Shown here: positions 23,745 through 37,050 of the stretch, piece by piece | Layout of the letters: every line of letters begins with the position of its first letter | How positions within the stretch are numbered: position 1 is the first letter of the stretch | From: Megaleporinus macrocephalus | Lineage: Eukaryota > Chordata > Actinopteri > Characiformes > Anostomidae | Assembly (NCBI GenBank): GCA_021613375.1 | Contig: CM038711.1 | Span: 14,098,576-14,162,575, forward strand | DNA length: 64,000 nt | Reading direction: 5' to 3' | Made by a program: the position numbers and the translations under genes | The notes under the pieces: model-generated | What the model was told of the DNA's origin: nothing | Databases searched by the model: none | Seen by the model: only the letters and a program-made list of their open reading frames with translations

Positions 23745-24632
23745 GCACTGTAATGAAGTGCTGTAAATTTACTGTGGATATACAACAGTATCTTACTGTT
23801 TTTTTAATAAAATTTGTAAAATACTGTTAAATATTCGCACCATGCATGTAAATTAACAGTAATGCAATCAGTTGCCCAATAACAGCAAATAACTGTAATT
23901 TATCAGCATAATACAGTATTTCCTGTCAACCTTTTGAAATATGCACCATCTTTTTACAGTCCAGTCACGATCCATCAAAATCGTACTGGTGATTACAGAC
24001 TAATGTTTGTTGTTAACGATAACCCTTTAAATTGTTCAAACTGCTTCTACTCATTTAAGCGACAAAATATATGCAGTGGGCGGGGCCTATTTGGCTAAGC
24101 TGAGTTAAGATTCTTTCAGCTAATCCAGTCAGTGCAGGAAGTGCCCGGCAGCTTGTATTGTGTTCATTCATAAAATAAAGGTAGATAATCTAAATCGGTT
24201 CTTAGACGAGGAGACGCGAGCTGGTGCATTTACAAATGACACCATTTGTTAACAAAAAACATGACAACAAAAAACATGACAACAAAAAGGTGGCTGTTAA
24301 CGTTGCGTCTCTTAATATTTGCAGTGATATGGTTTTGTCAGTATAATTATTACACTTTTGAGATATAAGATGTTGTTAGTTAGGTGTGTTCCATTTAGTG
24401 ACTAAATGTAGCAAAAAAACTGTAGCTTGAATGGTTTTAGCTAGTTAGCTAGCTAGCTGGCTGGCTAGTTGGTTAGTACCATAAATACACAGTTATTTCA
24501 CTGTTATATACTGTATTTCAATTTACAGTACAATACTGTTAAAATAAATTACAGTAGATGCACAGTAAAACAACAGTTAAGTACTGCCACTATTTACTGT
24601 TCATTTACAGTAAAAATGTTTTTACAGTGTGC
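23745..24632. mobile_element. ACTGT-rich terminal-repeat DNA element
   Basis: The left end cactgtaatgaagtgctgta and the right end, read in reverse, gcacactgtaaaaacat both lead into dense runs of actgt/acagt words. There are many within 100 bp at each end. The inner part (about 24040-24200) is unrelated and less AT-rich. It fits a non-autonomous element with repetitive subterminal transposase sites; superfamily not assigned. Confidence 0.55.
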
Positions 24633-25546
24633 TCTAAACAACAATTTCCTATCCTTTCTGTGAGGGGGTGCATACTAAATGATAATGCAGAATGCAGAAG
24701 CGTATCTAAATCACACATTTTGGCTTTAAAAAGCTCCAAATCTCCCTGTTTTTAAAGCTGAACTGAACCTACTTGTGTTTTACATGTAGAGGAAAACCAA
24801 ACTGGGGACAAACGTATGGGGTTCAGAACAGCAAGAGCTGAAGAAGTATTTAATATTTTACCAGAAAGTGACAGCTGATGTTTTTTGAGAACACTGTATA
24901 TAAAGAGAGTGACTTGACATCAGGGTTACATGTTTATACATTAAAAAGCACAATGGAGGCTCTGCGGTCTCTGATGTCTCTATCTTAGCTCTCTCATTGG
25001 CTGTTGCCTGAATCATTCATTCAGATACACCACTAACCATCTCACACTGCTGGATTCATGCATGCATGAGTCGCACAAATTAAACACATTTGAAAGTCTC
25101 AGGAGGCCTCTGATCACTCTGTAGCTACACCAGGGGATTAAAGATTGACTGGTTGCACCTCTCAAACAAACAGATCAGCTAAGCTACTGAGTGGTTCCGA
25201 CCTTGAAAATCCCTTCAGATTAAAAAAAATATGAATACATTAGATTTTGTCATCAAGTATAATCTTGAGTCTGTAAATTAACAATTTTATCTAATATTAT
25301 TGCCTTAAAAACATATTATAATTTACATTTATGTTACAAAAATGATTATAGTTATTTATTATATATACTAGGCATTATTAATGGAAATAAAGGTACAATT
25401 AACTACAAACTCATTTCTCTTGTTTCTTCTTTGTTCATTATTACATTCTAAAAAACTCTTAATCTGTTCTCAGTCTTGACTTGGACTCACCTCAGGTCTT
25501 GACTACAACACTAGTCCAGTATCAGTACCGACCAATACACAAGGTT
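24633..25546. other. No recognised feature
   Basis: AT-rich intronic DNA. Confidence 0.4.
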
Positions 25547-25612
25547 CAGACAGACAGACGGACAGACGGACAGACGGGCAGACGGGCAGACGGACAGACG
25601 GACAGACAGACA
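25547..25612. repeat. CAGA/CGGA tetranucleotide array
   Basis: Units cagacaga, cggacaga and cgggcaga alternate, suggesting a mutated (ACAG)n tract with nested variants. Confidence 0.93.
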
Positions 25613-27638
25613 AGCATGCATTGGTACCAATAAATACAAATTCTGCTAAAGCTTGAAACCAGCACAGTGAAGTAACCTTAATACCAGCATAGCAGCACAC
25701 TAAACACTTTTTTTTTCATTTAAACCTAAAAATAATCAGAAAATGTGAGTAGAATGAAGTAAAATGAGGAAGGTCAATAATCAAACTCCAGTATACTCAC
25801 CTCACTGACCTTTTGTACAAAAGAAAAAATTCTCTATCAATAAAGTACATCATTTGCATCAGAAACTTTTGCACAAACTTGTGTTGCTTGTATGCACGCT
25901 CTTAATGCTAGTTTTAGTTCATTTCTCTCTCTGTAGTTATTTTTTCTAAATCTCAGAGTGTTCCAATTAAAGAGAATGTCAAAATGTATATATAGGTTTT
26001 ATTATATTAATAATGTAATGTGTAATTAAAAGGAACTTTGCATTAAATTAGAAAAGAAAGTAAAGTAGATATATTTTTATTTGTGTATCACCTCGCATTA
26101 AGTTAGAGGAAATCAGGAACAGCCCACTATAAGTGGACCCTCATTAGAGCTGGCGCTAACCTACTTTCCTCTGCCCTGTAATACAGGGGCAGCTGATGCA
26201 TGCCCAGCCCAGTGCCCAAGTGCCAAGGCATCAGGCCACGATGCCTTTATCACTTCATTAGGTAAGGGGAAAAAAAGGAGGGAGAAGGAGGAGGAGAGGG
26301 AGAGGCCTCTTTCGCTTGCTCTCATTTTTTTCAGCCTCTGTTTGGCCACTTAGTGCTGCAGAGCTTGCCAAGCCTGCCAACGTCATTATCAGGCCGTCTG
26401 AGCGGGCAGGCAGGCCATGCATCATCTCCCACACTCACTCTCTCTCTCTCTCTCTGTCCATTTATGTGCCCTGCTTTTAGCAGACCCACACTGATGAGCC
26501 CCACAGCAGTGCCCCTTGTTAATGCCGGGCGTGAATAACGCAGCTCTCTATTTGTGAGCTTCTGTGTATATTAGGCCCGTGTGATGGGGTGATGCAATCG
26601 GGTATCACTGATAATTGACAAGTAACCAGATGACAAAGTTTCCAAAGTGATGATGGCGGTGCTGCGAGAGAGAACACACACAGAGCCAGAGGAGACTCAT
26701 TTAATATTAAACAGCTTGCTAAATAGCATGTACCTGAAAAACTAGACAATTATGGCATATAGAAGCCGTTAAGCTACAGTAGAGAAACATCCCCACTATT
26801 CCTCTCTGTCTTGAATTAGCTAAAGTGTCTCGACAGTGCTGAGGAGTAAAATCATGATAAAATTTTCCCACATCCATCTGTGGAGTTCCTGGGCGTCTCC
26901 ACGATAGCAGTAAAAACTCTTAGTTGTTTGTTAAATATAAAAGCATGTAGACGCAGCTTTAAACCACTCACACATGTTGATCAGGCTGAAGGTTCTACAC
27001 AAGGGGGAGCTATTAACTAAAACAGTTAACAATTTAACTAGCTATATTTCTTAAAATTCCAGCATAGATTTTCATGAAATTAATTAATGCCAAAAAATGC
27101 ATACAAGCTAAAGACAGTATAGAAAGCTGTCTGGACAAAATCTTAGGTCTTTATTTTTATTTATTTATAATTTTTTTTTTAACTTAAATATCCTGTGTTA
27201 AACTTTCATAATAGATTAATCAAATAACTGATTCACAATTCTTTTCCCATTCCCTATAAAGTTTTTTGAGGTAAATTGTTTTGTTTCAACTGCGGTAACA
27301 TGTAAGGTGTAGTATGTGTTTGTGAAGCTGGAGAACAAGATTTTTAAAGAAGTTTTAATACAAATATAAACAGTGATGTAAAATATGCATTCATTAGGAA
27401 ACAATAGATGTTTTAAATACCTCTCATGAAGCCTCTCAATGCAGATATTTGAGAGAATGAAAAGAGTGTGCAAAGCTGAATGAGGGCAGAAGGGGGTGTG
27501 GCTATTGTAGAATGTGATGTGCAAGTTGGATTTGTTTAAACAATTATTTTATTTTATGGTTAAGGTATAATACCATATGTGGTATAAGTTCTTCATGCAT
27601 GTGAGTACACTGCACGTGTATCCGGGGACATAGTTCTA
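25613..27638. other. No recognised feature; short (TC)n at 26439-26455
   Basis: Apart from a small TC run the sequence looks unique. The frames at 26161-26349 and 26519-26749 show no motif. Confidence 0.35.
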
Positions 27639-27775
27639 CACAGAGAGAGAGGGAGAGAGAGAGAAAGTGAGATGGACAGTTAATAACAGAGACAGAGTAA
27701 GACAAAGTGATGAAAAGAGTGAGAGACAGAGTGAGAGAAAGAAAAATGACAGCGTGAAAAAGAGGTGAAAGAGGC
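27639..27775. repeat. GA-rich purine tract
   Basis: Mostly G and A on the plus strand, with gagagaaag and gagacagag words. Confidence 0.8.
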
Positions 27776-30700
27776 TAGACGTTGAGGCTGGACTGAAGGT
27801 TGGCTGCTTAGGACAGTAAGTGAGAGCTAAAGGAGGGGGGGTGGGTTATAGCTTGCGTATCATTCACAGGTTAATGGGAAAAAAGCAATAGGGTTGGTGA
27901 GTCATTCTCAGAAATGGGCTTTTGTCATAGCCAGGAAAAAGGCTGAGAATGCAAAAACCAGTGTGCAATTGCAATGGTCTGATGAGAGAGCCAGACATGG
28001 AATCTCACTTTGCAATTTCTTAATGCGTTCTCCATAAATCCAAACCCTTCCTGGACCATCCAAGGCTGCGACACAACTAAACATTATCCTAAAAGGTGCA
28101 ATTACGCACCGGTATTAATAACGTTTCACTTCGCCTGAAAATTAGTCACTCTTCTGTAGCGTTAAACAGACTTCTGGTCCACTTAAAGCCCTGAGCGCTG
28201 ACAAGGCATGACCTTTCTTGAGAGGAAGGAGAAAAGAAAAAAAAAAGTGTGAGACAAAAAAGAAATAAAGGGGTGGAGGGGGACCTCTGAGTCCAACTTT
28301 CAGAACAATTAATACTTCTACTGCCACACGAGTCTGGCTGCGGGATTGATTTCAGGATAACTGTGGTGGATTGTGAATGTCACGGCAGGAAGCCGTGGAA
28401 TGAAATCGATAGGAGGTCAGCCGCCCCTGTCTTTGCCGGCCGACAGGCTGCTGACGCTTCCCAGGGCTGGGCGGGAGCTTCAAAGTGGATTGAAGCCCAG
28501 ATGCATCAGGATGGCACACAGGGGTCCGGTCAAGTCACTCAGAAAGCCCCCGTTTCATTGATGACCAGATGGATTCCAGCAGACAATTACATTTTTCTTC
28601 AGTGCAAGCAATCTTACCCTTTTAGAGGGGGGACGGGATGGGATCAGCAATATCACGCACTTTGAAAACTTTACAGTGAAGGATGATGGATGAGAATTTC
28701 TTTTTGACAGAGTTTCGCCCAAGGGATGGGTCACATGCATTTGGCACATGGGGAATTAAAACTGAAGGTGAGACCACCTTTGGATTTGGAGAACATTAAC
28801 CGGCTATGCAATAATAACCCACCAAGCAAAAGTGTAACACAAAAAAACTTAATATGATAAACCCTTTAAAATGTCTTCCTGCTAAATACTTTCACAGACC
28901 ACTGTGACAAGATCTACTGGGAAAGGAGTAGAACCGGGAATGAGAGAAATGTCAATGGTTTTATTACTTGGGTGACCAGGGGAACATCTGCACGCTTGAC
29001 TGAGGAGTATTCCACAATGTAGAATTGACCAATGACCAAAAGTGGCAGATGTTTAAAGGGATAATTCTCATTTTAACCAATTTTAAGTGATATGGTTAAC
29101 TATAGATTTTACCAATGCATACCTATCTACTCCTCGCTGGAACTCCCTTCTAGAAATCATATCTTGGTACATTCTGGCATGAAATTTAGCTAAATCTGCC
29201 CAAATCAGATGCTTCTGATCTCCTGCTCTGGAGTCACATGCTCCTCCAAACACCTTCTAGCCACCTACACCGAAAAACCTACATCTTCTAACATGCTCTA
29301 GCCCTGCAATCAACACCTTAGTTGTACGTGACCCTGTAAATCTCTGGAGTCAAAGCTCAAAGGTCGCTCACGCACCTATCCTGTTCAAGGAGCCACTAAC
29401 AGCCCAAGGGTCTGCTCCTTAGCTACAGACTACAGTGCTCTAGAGAAGTATGACGCACAAGGTGACACTTGGTTCAGATCTACTTCTTACTCCAGACTCT
29501 ATCCTGTCGAATACGGGCTTGTGGATATATGTGAGCTTTACTTCAGGTCTCATCACAGCTCCTTTTAGTCTCCCTTCCTGTCTCTGTCCTTGATCCAGAC
29601 CAAATACCAGTCTCAGGTATAAATGCTATAAACTTCAGTGTGTTCCTCAGATCTTCCCACTAACCCAAATAGCTCTTCTGCTTTCAACCTCAAGCCTGTT
29701 CAGTTCCCAAAGGCTTTCTTCAAGTGGTCACGGTACCAATCCCTTAGCCGTCCCTGGTGCCTGTTCCTCTAGCAGCATTACTCCCAGGTCCTCATTTAGT
29801 AACTCCTACCCATGTCTCCGTACCTGTCATCTGTACTGAACTATGTGGTTGAAGATTCTTTCTCTTCTTCTTCCTCCTGTACCTGACCCTGAACGACGTA
29901 CTGTTCCTAATTTTGAATCCAATCTGGCTCCAGCTGATCACAGGCTTTGTACATGACCCAGACATCATCAGGGTTAATGGCACTGTGTTAATAAACAGTG
30001 GTAATAAGCTACACACTCCTCGCCAAAATGGCACTTGGTGGGAACCAGAAGGGGGCACAGGAGTTTGCCAGATTGGACCTGGCTCGCTGTGAAGAAGCTT
30101 GCACTTAGTCAACACCCATAATTAGCCGTTTTCCGAAAACAGCCATTAAAAAAGCTCAGGCCTGTGTTTGGGGGACACGGCAAGCTGCTTTGTGGAGAGA
30201 CCCGAAGCACCGTTCCACGTACAGATGGACTGAGAGAGACGGTCTCGCGTACACAAAGCACAGAGGAGGAGAGGAGTATGGGCTAATGAGCTCAGGACGA
30301 GGAGGCCGAAATAGATGGATGCAGAAAGAGCAATTTGAGATTTGAGATTTGTGTTGTTCTGTACTGTGTGTTGGAATAACATCTTCACTGAGATGTAAAT
30401 GTAAATTGCGTTTCTTTACCCACAACTTACCCACACCCAAAATGTATCCATTCTTTTCTTCCCCATTAAAACCAATTATCATCATTAACTCTCCAAATAT
30501 CAGCAAAAAAACACAAGTCAGAGAAAGAGATGCTGAAAACCGAGACAGAAAAGGAGACAGCAAGATGGAGACAGAGAACAAGACATATGGGAAGAGCGAG
30601 AGCGAGCTAGAAGGAGTGAGATAGAGGGAATAAGTGAGCGAAAGAGGGGAGGAAGTTGGACTGAATTAGTGATCAGCCCATCAGGGCGTTCAAACTCTCA

Positions 30701-31380
30701 GCGCATCTGTTCTGCCGTCCCTGACGAGGGCGAGCGAGGCTGTGCTTCCATTAATCTCCGACACAGATCACAATTAGTCACTCTGATCTCTTAAAAGGAT
30801 GAAGAGATGCGGATGCCTGTAATGTAAGCAAATCGATACGATCCATTATGCATGCAGCGCAGATAATCACGAAGACCCCGCCGTTGAGTGGGAGATCAGT
30901 ATGCGCGATGCTACTTCACACACTGGACCACGTTTACCGGTCAACCTGACCAAACCTGGGTCTTTAAGCCTATGCCAAGGACGGCAGTTAGCAGGCATGC
31001 TCATCGGAGACAGCGGGGCTGAGAGAGTGACATAGTGAGTCAGAGAAGGGGCGGCGAGGGGTCAGGATAGGTCCATCTTGACCCTGCATGAGGAATAAGG
31101 AAGTGTAGCAGGACTCAAGGGGATGAGTGTCCCAGGAGAGGTTTTACGGAAATGCCAGAAAAAGGTCATAATTAGGATGACAATCCCGTTCATCCGGCAC
31201 TAGCTTTGCACAAGGGGGGGGTGAGTGGGGGGTGGGGGTTGGTGGGGAGGCGGCTTTGGTTTGGGGAAAGAAGAGTGAATAATACATTTACATCTGCTAA
31301 TCTGCAAACATATGTGGGCGCAGGCGTTCACATAAGTGTTCACCAACACAACGTGAGGTTAGCATGTACACCAAGGGGGG
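27776..31380. other. Long stretch without a recognised feature
   Basis: No exon, terminal repeat or tandem array was supported. The open frames near 29792-30115 and 30156-30581 (minus) have no recognisable domain. The relatively GC-balanced parts, about 28360-28660 and 30660-31180, are the most likely to be constrained, but this cannot be tested without another species. Confidence 0.3.
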
Positions 31381-31388
31381 GCAGTACT

Positions 31389-31932
31389 AGGGGTGGGTGA
31401 TATGGCCCTACAATAATATCACGATATTTTATGGTATTTTTGTAATAACGATACTCTTGCCGATATGACAAAACATTGAATTTAAAAAAATAATTCAAGT
31501 ATACACTACTGCAACAATATTAATTTTTATTATTGTATACGATACGATATGATATGATATATGATATGATATATGATATGGCACAACTCTAACTAAGATA
31601 TTAAAAAATACAAGAATTTTCATCAGATTGTAACAGAAGTCAATGATTCAGAATGTCACGATCCTAAATAATGCACTCCAGATATCTCCATATATCCAGG
31701 ACTGAAGTAAAGTGAATGATACTGGACAGATAAAACCTGTATCTAGTAGATATATAATGGGAAATGAGAAAAGTGTGAATTTACTTTTGCTAAAAAACTT
31801 AAAAAAGTAGTACCTTGATGTGATAATTAGGGATAGGTGATATGGCACGATATTTCAGGGTATAATATCGTTCACAATATTTAAAAATGTTGGCGATATT
31901 ATTATGTACGATACGATGTGGCACACCCCTGA
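31389..31932. mobile_element. Small hAT element with 8-bp target duplication
   Basis: It starts aggggtgggtgatatggc and ends gtggcacacccctga. A perfect direct repeat, gcagtact, lies at 31381-31388 and 31933-31940. Inside are gatatgatatatgatat runs, plus a second left-end-like sequence, tagggataggtgatatggca, near 31832. Confidence 0.85.
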
Positions 31933-31940
31933 GCAGTACT

Positions 31941-32827
31941 GCCCTTACCAAACTGGAATGTATGAGTAGAAAACAATGCTGCTTTTTAAAAGATTGGTGA
32001 AAAACGCCTTGATTTAGCGACCAAGTACTTTAAAGATGCTATAGTAACACCACTTGAATGTTCAATTTAAAGGCTTACAAGCATACACTTCTTTTTGGTT
32101 TTGCTCAATTTTATGTTTGCATTTTGCCCTCAGACATTTTCATTTAGTTTTTCTTCGGCTCTTGTTTCAACCTTAATAACAGGCCTTTTTCTAGTAAGAG
32201 TGTTTGAAAATAAAAGCATTAAATCTTAATGCATCTAACCTTGCAAATTACACAATGTAGGCTATTGGTATTAACGTTAAGTAGCTCGGCCAGTTTTGGT
32301 TGGTCGTCCTGCATGTGCACAATTGAACTCACCGGTATTACCAGCTTTTTGCATAGAGTGGCAAATCTTCGCAGCACACATACTCGCTACATTTTGATTC
32401 TCATTTTGATTTACAATAGGTGGGACCAATTTACTGCAGAGAAATAAAACATCACTCTTGGTTGTCTGGAAATCCTAGATACATCACTGACTGTGACAAT
32501 GAGCTGTGGTTTAACCAGGTTTCAATCTGTTTTCAGAAACAGAAACTGGCAGCAGCAGCACGGATGGTCCAAACATCCATTCCTCACTCTTATGCCTTAA
32601 AAACTGACATTGGATCCAAAGTAAAGATTTAATAATTCACAGTGTAATACAACATATGATTAAAACAATAAGCCTAGGGTTTGAGAGTGCTATTCATAAT
32701 GATGTATGATGATTTAAAACGTTTCTAAAGATTATCATCTTAATATAACTAGGATTTGGGAAGAGGAAACCTGGCCATTGAAAACATCTGTCTACCTTAT
32801 GAGTGTCACTCAGTGACTGGAACTTAC
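31941..32827. other. Intronic sequence next to the upstream BAR exon
   Basis: No repeat recognised. It includes the 5' splice donor side of the central intron (acttac at 32822-32827 on the plus strand). Confidence 0.4.
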
Positions 32828-32923
32828 CAATGTTCACCTCATCATCTGTCTCTGCATCGCCAATACACTCAAACTGGAACTCCTGCAAAGACTGGGAAAA
32901 CTTCTGAACGGCCACAGAGAGGT
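32828..32923 (-). CDS. arhgap42: Internal exon of a GRAF-family RhoGAP (ARHGAP42/GRAF3-like), BAR domain
   Basis: A 96-bp internal exon read on the minus strand. In the transcript a long pyrimidine tract ending in cctccag precedes it, and a gtaagt donor follows it. It starts with the last two bases of a codon and ends with the first base of the next. It encodes [15 protein letters not shown] followed by [16 protein letters not shown], which is the conserved BAR-domain stretch of GRAF proteins around residues 52-84. The SQSLQ and [12 protein letters not shown] wording fits ARHGAP42 better than OPHN1 (which has FDFIGD) or ARHGAP10 (FEFIGDAVTDDE). BAR domains dimerise and bind curved membrane; the full protein also carries PH, RhoGAP and SH3 domains and lowers RhoA activity. 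The exon sits alone in large introns. Family recall is from memory, without a search; the a/b fish paralogue is undecided. Confidence 0.88.
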
Positions 32924-32960
32924 CTGGAGGAGGAGAGAGAGAGCGAGAGTGAGAGAGATA
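32924..32960 (-). promoter_or_regulatory. Polypyrimidine tract and 3' splice site
   Basis: The plus strand is an almost pure purine run here. In the transcript this is a long CT tract leading to cctccag, an unusually strong acceptor signal for the exon at 32828-32923. Confidence 0.75.
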
Positions 32961-35900
32961 TTATTCCTCTTTAGAGACATGAAGGGAAACACTTAAGGCG
33001 GACAGTCTGTAATGGCTCAATTGCGAGTGCTAGAATAAGATGTCCCAGCAGTTTGCAACACCAAGCCAGGACAAATCTGGCCAGCTAATCAGAGGCCTCC
33101 CGCTGGGCTGAGGAGTAGGCTCTGTGAGCGCCTCACGACTACCAGTCTGAGGAGACATCAATCTCGGCTCTACTCTGAAATGAAACAAAGCACGTTTTGA
33201 GTTCTCTTCATGGCTGTCATATTATCGTTTTTTTTTTTGTGAGAGAACAGGCATAATAATCACCGGGGATCCATCATAATCATAATGGAGATCACACAGC
33301 ATTTCCTTCCAACATTCATTGTCATTTCTGTAACACGCTTCAGATGACCAATCACAGAAACCAAAGGCTGAAAGATCAGGTTGTACCAGCTAATCTACAA
33401 ACTGTGATGAAGTGCTTCGGTATGCGATAAGACGTGCACATCATTTTTTCCTGTCATCTGTGAACGGCCGTGGGCGAGTAGATACTTCTCCCTCGTGACC
33501 AGGCCTTATTAGGCGGCTGCACGTACGTCCCATCTTTGATCAAATGAGGGTGGGTCAAGAGCGATCGAGCAGGCCCCGAGTTGCCATGGGAAACTTAAGC
33601 ATGGTCATCGAGCCCCCCGACAGCACCCACTGCTAGAATTGCTCGCCAATTCCAGAAAGAGGTACAGATCCTAACAAATCATAAATCTTAAGTACAAAAA
33701 CTAAATTGGTTTTCAAGATGAATGCTGTTGTTTTCAGCTACGTTTGTCCATTTTTACACATAACAGTAGTGCAAGGCCATTTGAGGAAAATCAAACATCA
33801 ACAGTCAATACATATTTAAATGAATGCAACCAGGTTTCCTGAGTATTCTATGTTGAGTATGTTAATAGAATGCCTGGTAGGGTGGCATTCATGAAGCTAC
33901 ACAACATCTACATAAGCCCTTCTTGACAACTGACATAGATCTACATTTACTGGCATAAACATTTAGAAACACTTGTCCTTAAGGACATAATATGTCGAAC
34001 AGGTTGTCTTCGCCAGCTTTGATGTGAAGTGAATGTAGTGTCACTGGTGACATTTCTGACGTTAGACTGTCGTGACATGTTATGACGGGCTGAAATGGGA
34101 TCCACTTTAGAGCTCCGTGTAGGTCACAGCGAAATAACTCTGATAACAAGACACCCAAGTGCGACTGCTTTCTGAACAACAGAAAACATTCTCTCGGGCT
34201 CATTTTACCCTTTATAAAATTTAAGCCATGTCACATCTCAAGCATCATGTCATTGTGATATACAGTGTATTAAAAAGTTAGCTGTATAAACACAATATGT
34301 CATTTATCATGACGACTCAATGTCAGGAAAAAATAGCTCAAATTGATTTTTATGATACACCGTAAATGATAACCAGATAGAAAACACATTTTAGCAGCTA
34401 AACTGCTTTTAAACTGCTCAGTCTAAAGAACCCAGTGAATGTTGCCAGGAAAATTGGGTGCTGCCCAGGTAAATTTTAGTCCCCCAGGTACAAACAATGT
34501 AAACTACATTCACTTTCCAAAAGGAGTACATTGGTACCTTTACAGAACTTTTAGTGGAAAAGTGTAATGAATCACGTCAAGTCATTACTAAAATATGGAG
34601 TAAATATGTAGAATTAGTTACATTAGTTACAAATTATACCGCTTGTATGTACACTAGACTTAACTGTCAGATCATGGATAACATCAATAAACTGTGTAAA
34701 ATAGATTAAAAAAAAATTAAAAACAAACCACTTAACAACAGGACTAACCCTCACGGTCTATCAAATATACTGCCAAAATATCATTAAAACTGAAAAGCAA
34801 TATCACAGTATGTCAACATCATGGTACATTGGTATAAACATGTATATGGGCCTGCACTAGATAAGAGTCTGTCATGCACTGTCGAAAACCACACAAGCAA
34901 GTCTCAATGCGCTTTGAGGCAAGTGTGCGATAAGCAAGGTGCAAAATAGTGTTCCAGATTGCCCGGAACCCCTAATTAACCCCCTGGACCCCAAGTCTTA
35001 GAGGTTAATTGTAATAATGTTTTATTTTAGCCTGCTCTACCCATGCAATGACAAGTTTCTGTCAGTGTTAACTAACTTGAGCTCTACACGATCTCTACAA
35101 AGAGTGAGTTAGCAACTAGCCAACACTGAAGCACAGGACCCCTCCCCCATTGCAGTTTTGCTCACACTGTTTATAAGCTATACTGTCTTTGTAGTGCCTA
35201 TGCAAAAGTAAAGAAGCCAACCTCAAGCAGCAAATCAGTAGCATCATAGAAATACTATTTTTGGACGTTTTTTTGGAAACTGGGCAGGCCAAGGTTATGT
35301 CCTTCAGGCTACAGCCTATTGCTGACAGCAAGGCATTATACCTATTCCAACACTTCTGCCAACTTCAGCAGGAAAGCTGAATTTACGCAAGCCTGCTAAA
35401 CCTAAACCGTCAAACATCGTGAGCTAAAGCATACTGCCACAGCTACTTTTTCATAACACTAGCTGACCGTTTGTAAATGGGTTAAAGAAGAAATATTCTA
35501 CTGTGTACTGGTCTCATTTTTAGGTGTGCCCTAGGCACATCGTCTGACAACCTACAGCTGAAGCCCTACATTTAAAAAAAAACACGCAACTTCAGCACAC
35601 AGTGAGAGAAGTGAAGGCTTGATAGCAATGCTAGGGCTAAGAAAATAAGTAAGATATTTGGAATTTTGCAAATACTTTCTCACAGTGAGTTCATTTACTC
35701 TGCCTAATGTGGTATTTAATAAAATAGCTATTGACAAATACTTACCTAAAGGTCTACTGGTACTGCACAGATGTGCCTGTTATTGCAAACCTATTTTAGT
35801 TCTTAAGTTTAGTTAATCTTAAAAATGGGCAACTTTGAGAATATTTATTCTCCAGTAAGACTAAGTAGGCCCATCAACATTTGAAGTAAGAGGAAAATCA

Positions 35901-37000
35901 TGTACATCTGACTATCGCTTTCGAATAATTCATTTGAACTCATGACATGTATGACAGAATGACACCAGTTTTTCTTTATTATATATAGTAATCTGTTATC
36001 GTAGACATGGCTTATTGAACATGCGTTTGATTAGATCGAGGAAAAATAAGCAGCGGTTTCCCAGCAAGAGTCCAGGCAGCTGTCTCTGACTGTAGGCTAA
36101 GCTTCTCAGTGTCGTAAGCAGAGAGGGGCCATGACAGAGCATTGAAAAACCCATCAGTCAAAGCACCAGAACTACAGCTCCAGACGGGCCACGGCTAGAA
36201 GAATCTACTTCAGAAGAGAGCTGTAATTCCAGATCCACCGCAACAATCTCCAACAGAAAAACTCAAAGCCGCTTGAGTGCTTTGCTATTTAGCTCGATGA
36301 CAGCAGAGTTCGGGGTTCTACTGCAGTTCCTACTAAAAGAGTATGAAAGCCAAAGAAAAACAAACTCTTTTTAGGCCCGACAGTGCACTTAGTAACACTC
36401 ATACACTTGAACATAGAGGCAGATCATGGAAAACATGCTCCGCAATGTTAAAGGAGGCAAACTGAGCTTAAGGTTTCATTTCAGAGGCACTTGTGGATTT
36501 TAGTTATTTTCAATTTTATTAAAAAGCAATGTCTTGCAAAAGATGAAGAACTACAGCAATATCTTTCTCTAGTTTGGGGTTTTGTTTAACAGATAAAATA
36601 GACATCAGAGGTCCACCGGTGTGTCAGCGCAGTGAAAATGCCTGGTCTTTTACACAATTTTAGTTGTTTTATGAAATCTTTATACATATATTTCCACAAA
36701 AATGGAATAGAAGCGGTATAAAAATGGATCAAAAGCAGTTTAGACCAAATATATAACCAACACTGACACAATACACCAGAATAATTACCTTTTTTTTTTG
36801 TTGAATACTAGTTAAAAAATCTGAATAGTAGTTGTGATAGGTGACAAGCAAATGGGCTCCAAAGACCTTACAGAAAAGTACCACCAATGGGATTGTGCAG
36901 AACCTTGAAGCCTTCTTCTGTTTATTTACCACAACATAACATTTTCAAAAAGTTCATTTTTTGTTTCTGTTGTTTATTATTTTAGGTTTAAACGAAACTA
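32961..37000. other. Long stretch without a recognised feature
   Basis: Intron sequence with no transposon end, array or exon that I could support. Confidence 0.35.
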
Positions 37001-37050
37001 AAATCTCAGACCAAGTCCAGCAAGGAAATCTCAGACCAAGTCCAGCAAGG
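37001..37050. repeat. Perfect 25-bp tandem duplication
   Basis: The 25-bp unit beginning aaatctcagaccaag is repeated once without a mismatch (37001-37025 and 37026-37050). Confidence 0.95.

Larger units (their letters stand above)
22823..32827 (-). other. Intron between the two arhgap42-like BAR exons
   Basis: A 10,005-bp GT-AG intron, inferred from the flanking splice sites. It contains the ACTGT-rich element, simple repeats, a small hAT copy and long stretches with no recognised feature. I see no further exon of the gene in it. Confidence 0.8.

Noticed and set aside
29792..30581. 107- and 141-codon frames, minus strand
   Set aside because: No domain, no repeat match, and no splice phase compatible with the arhgap42-like exons.
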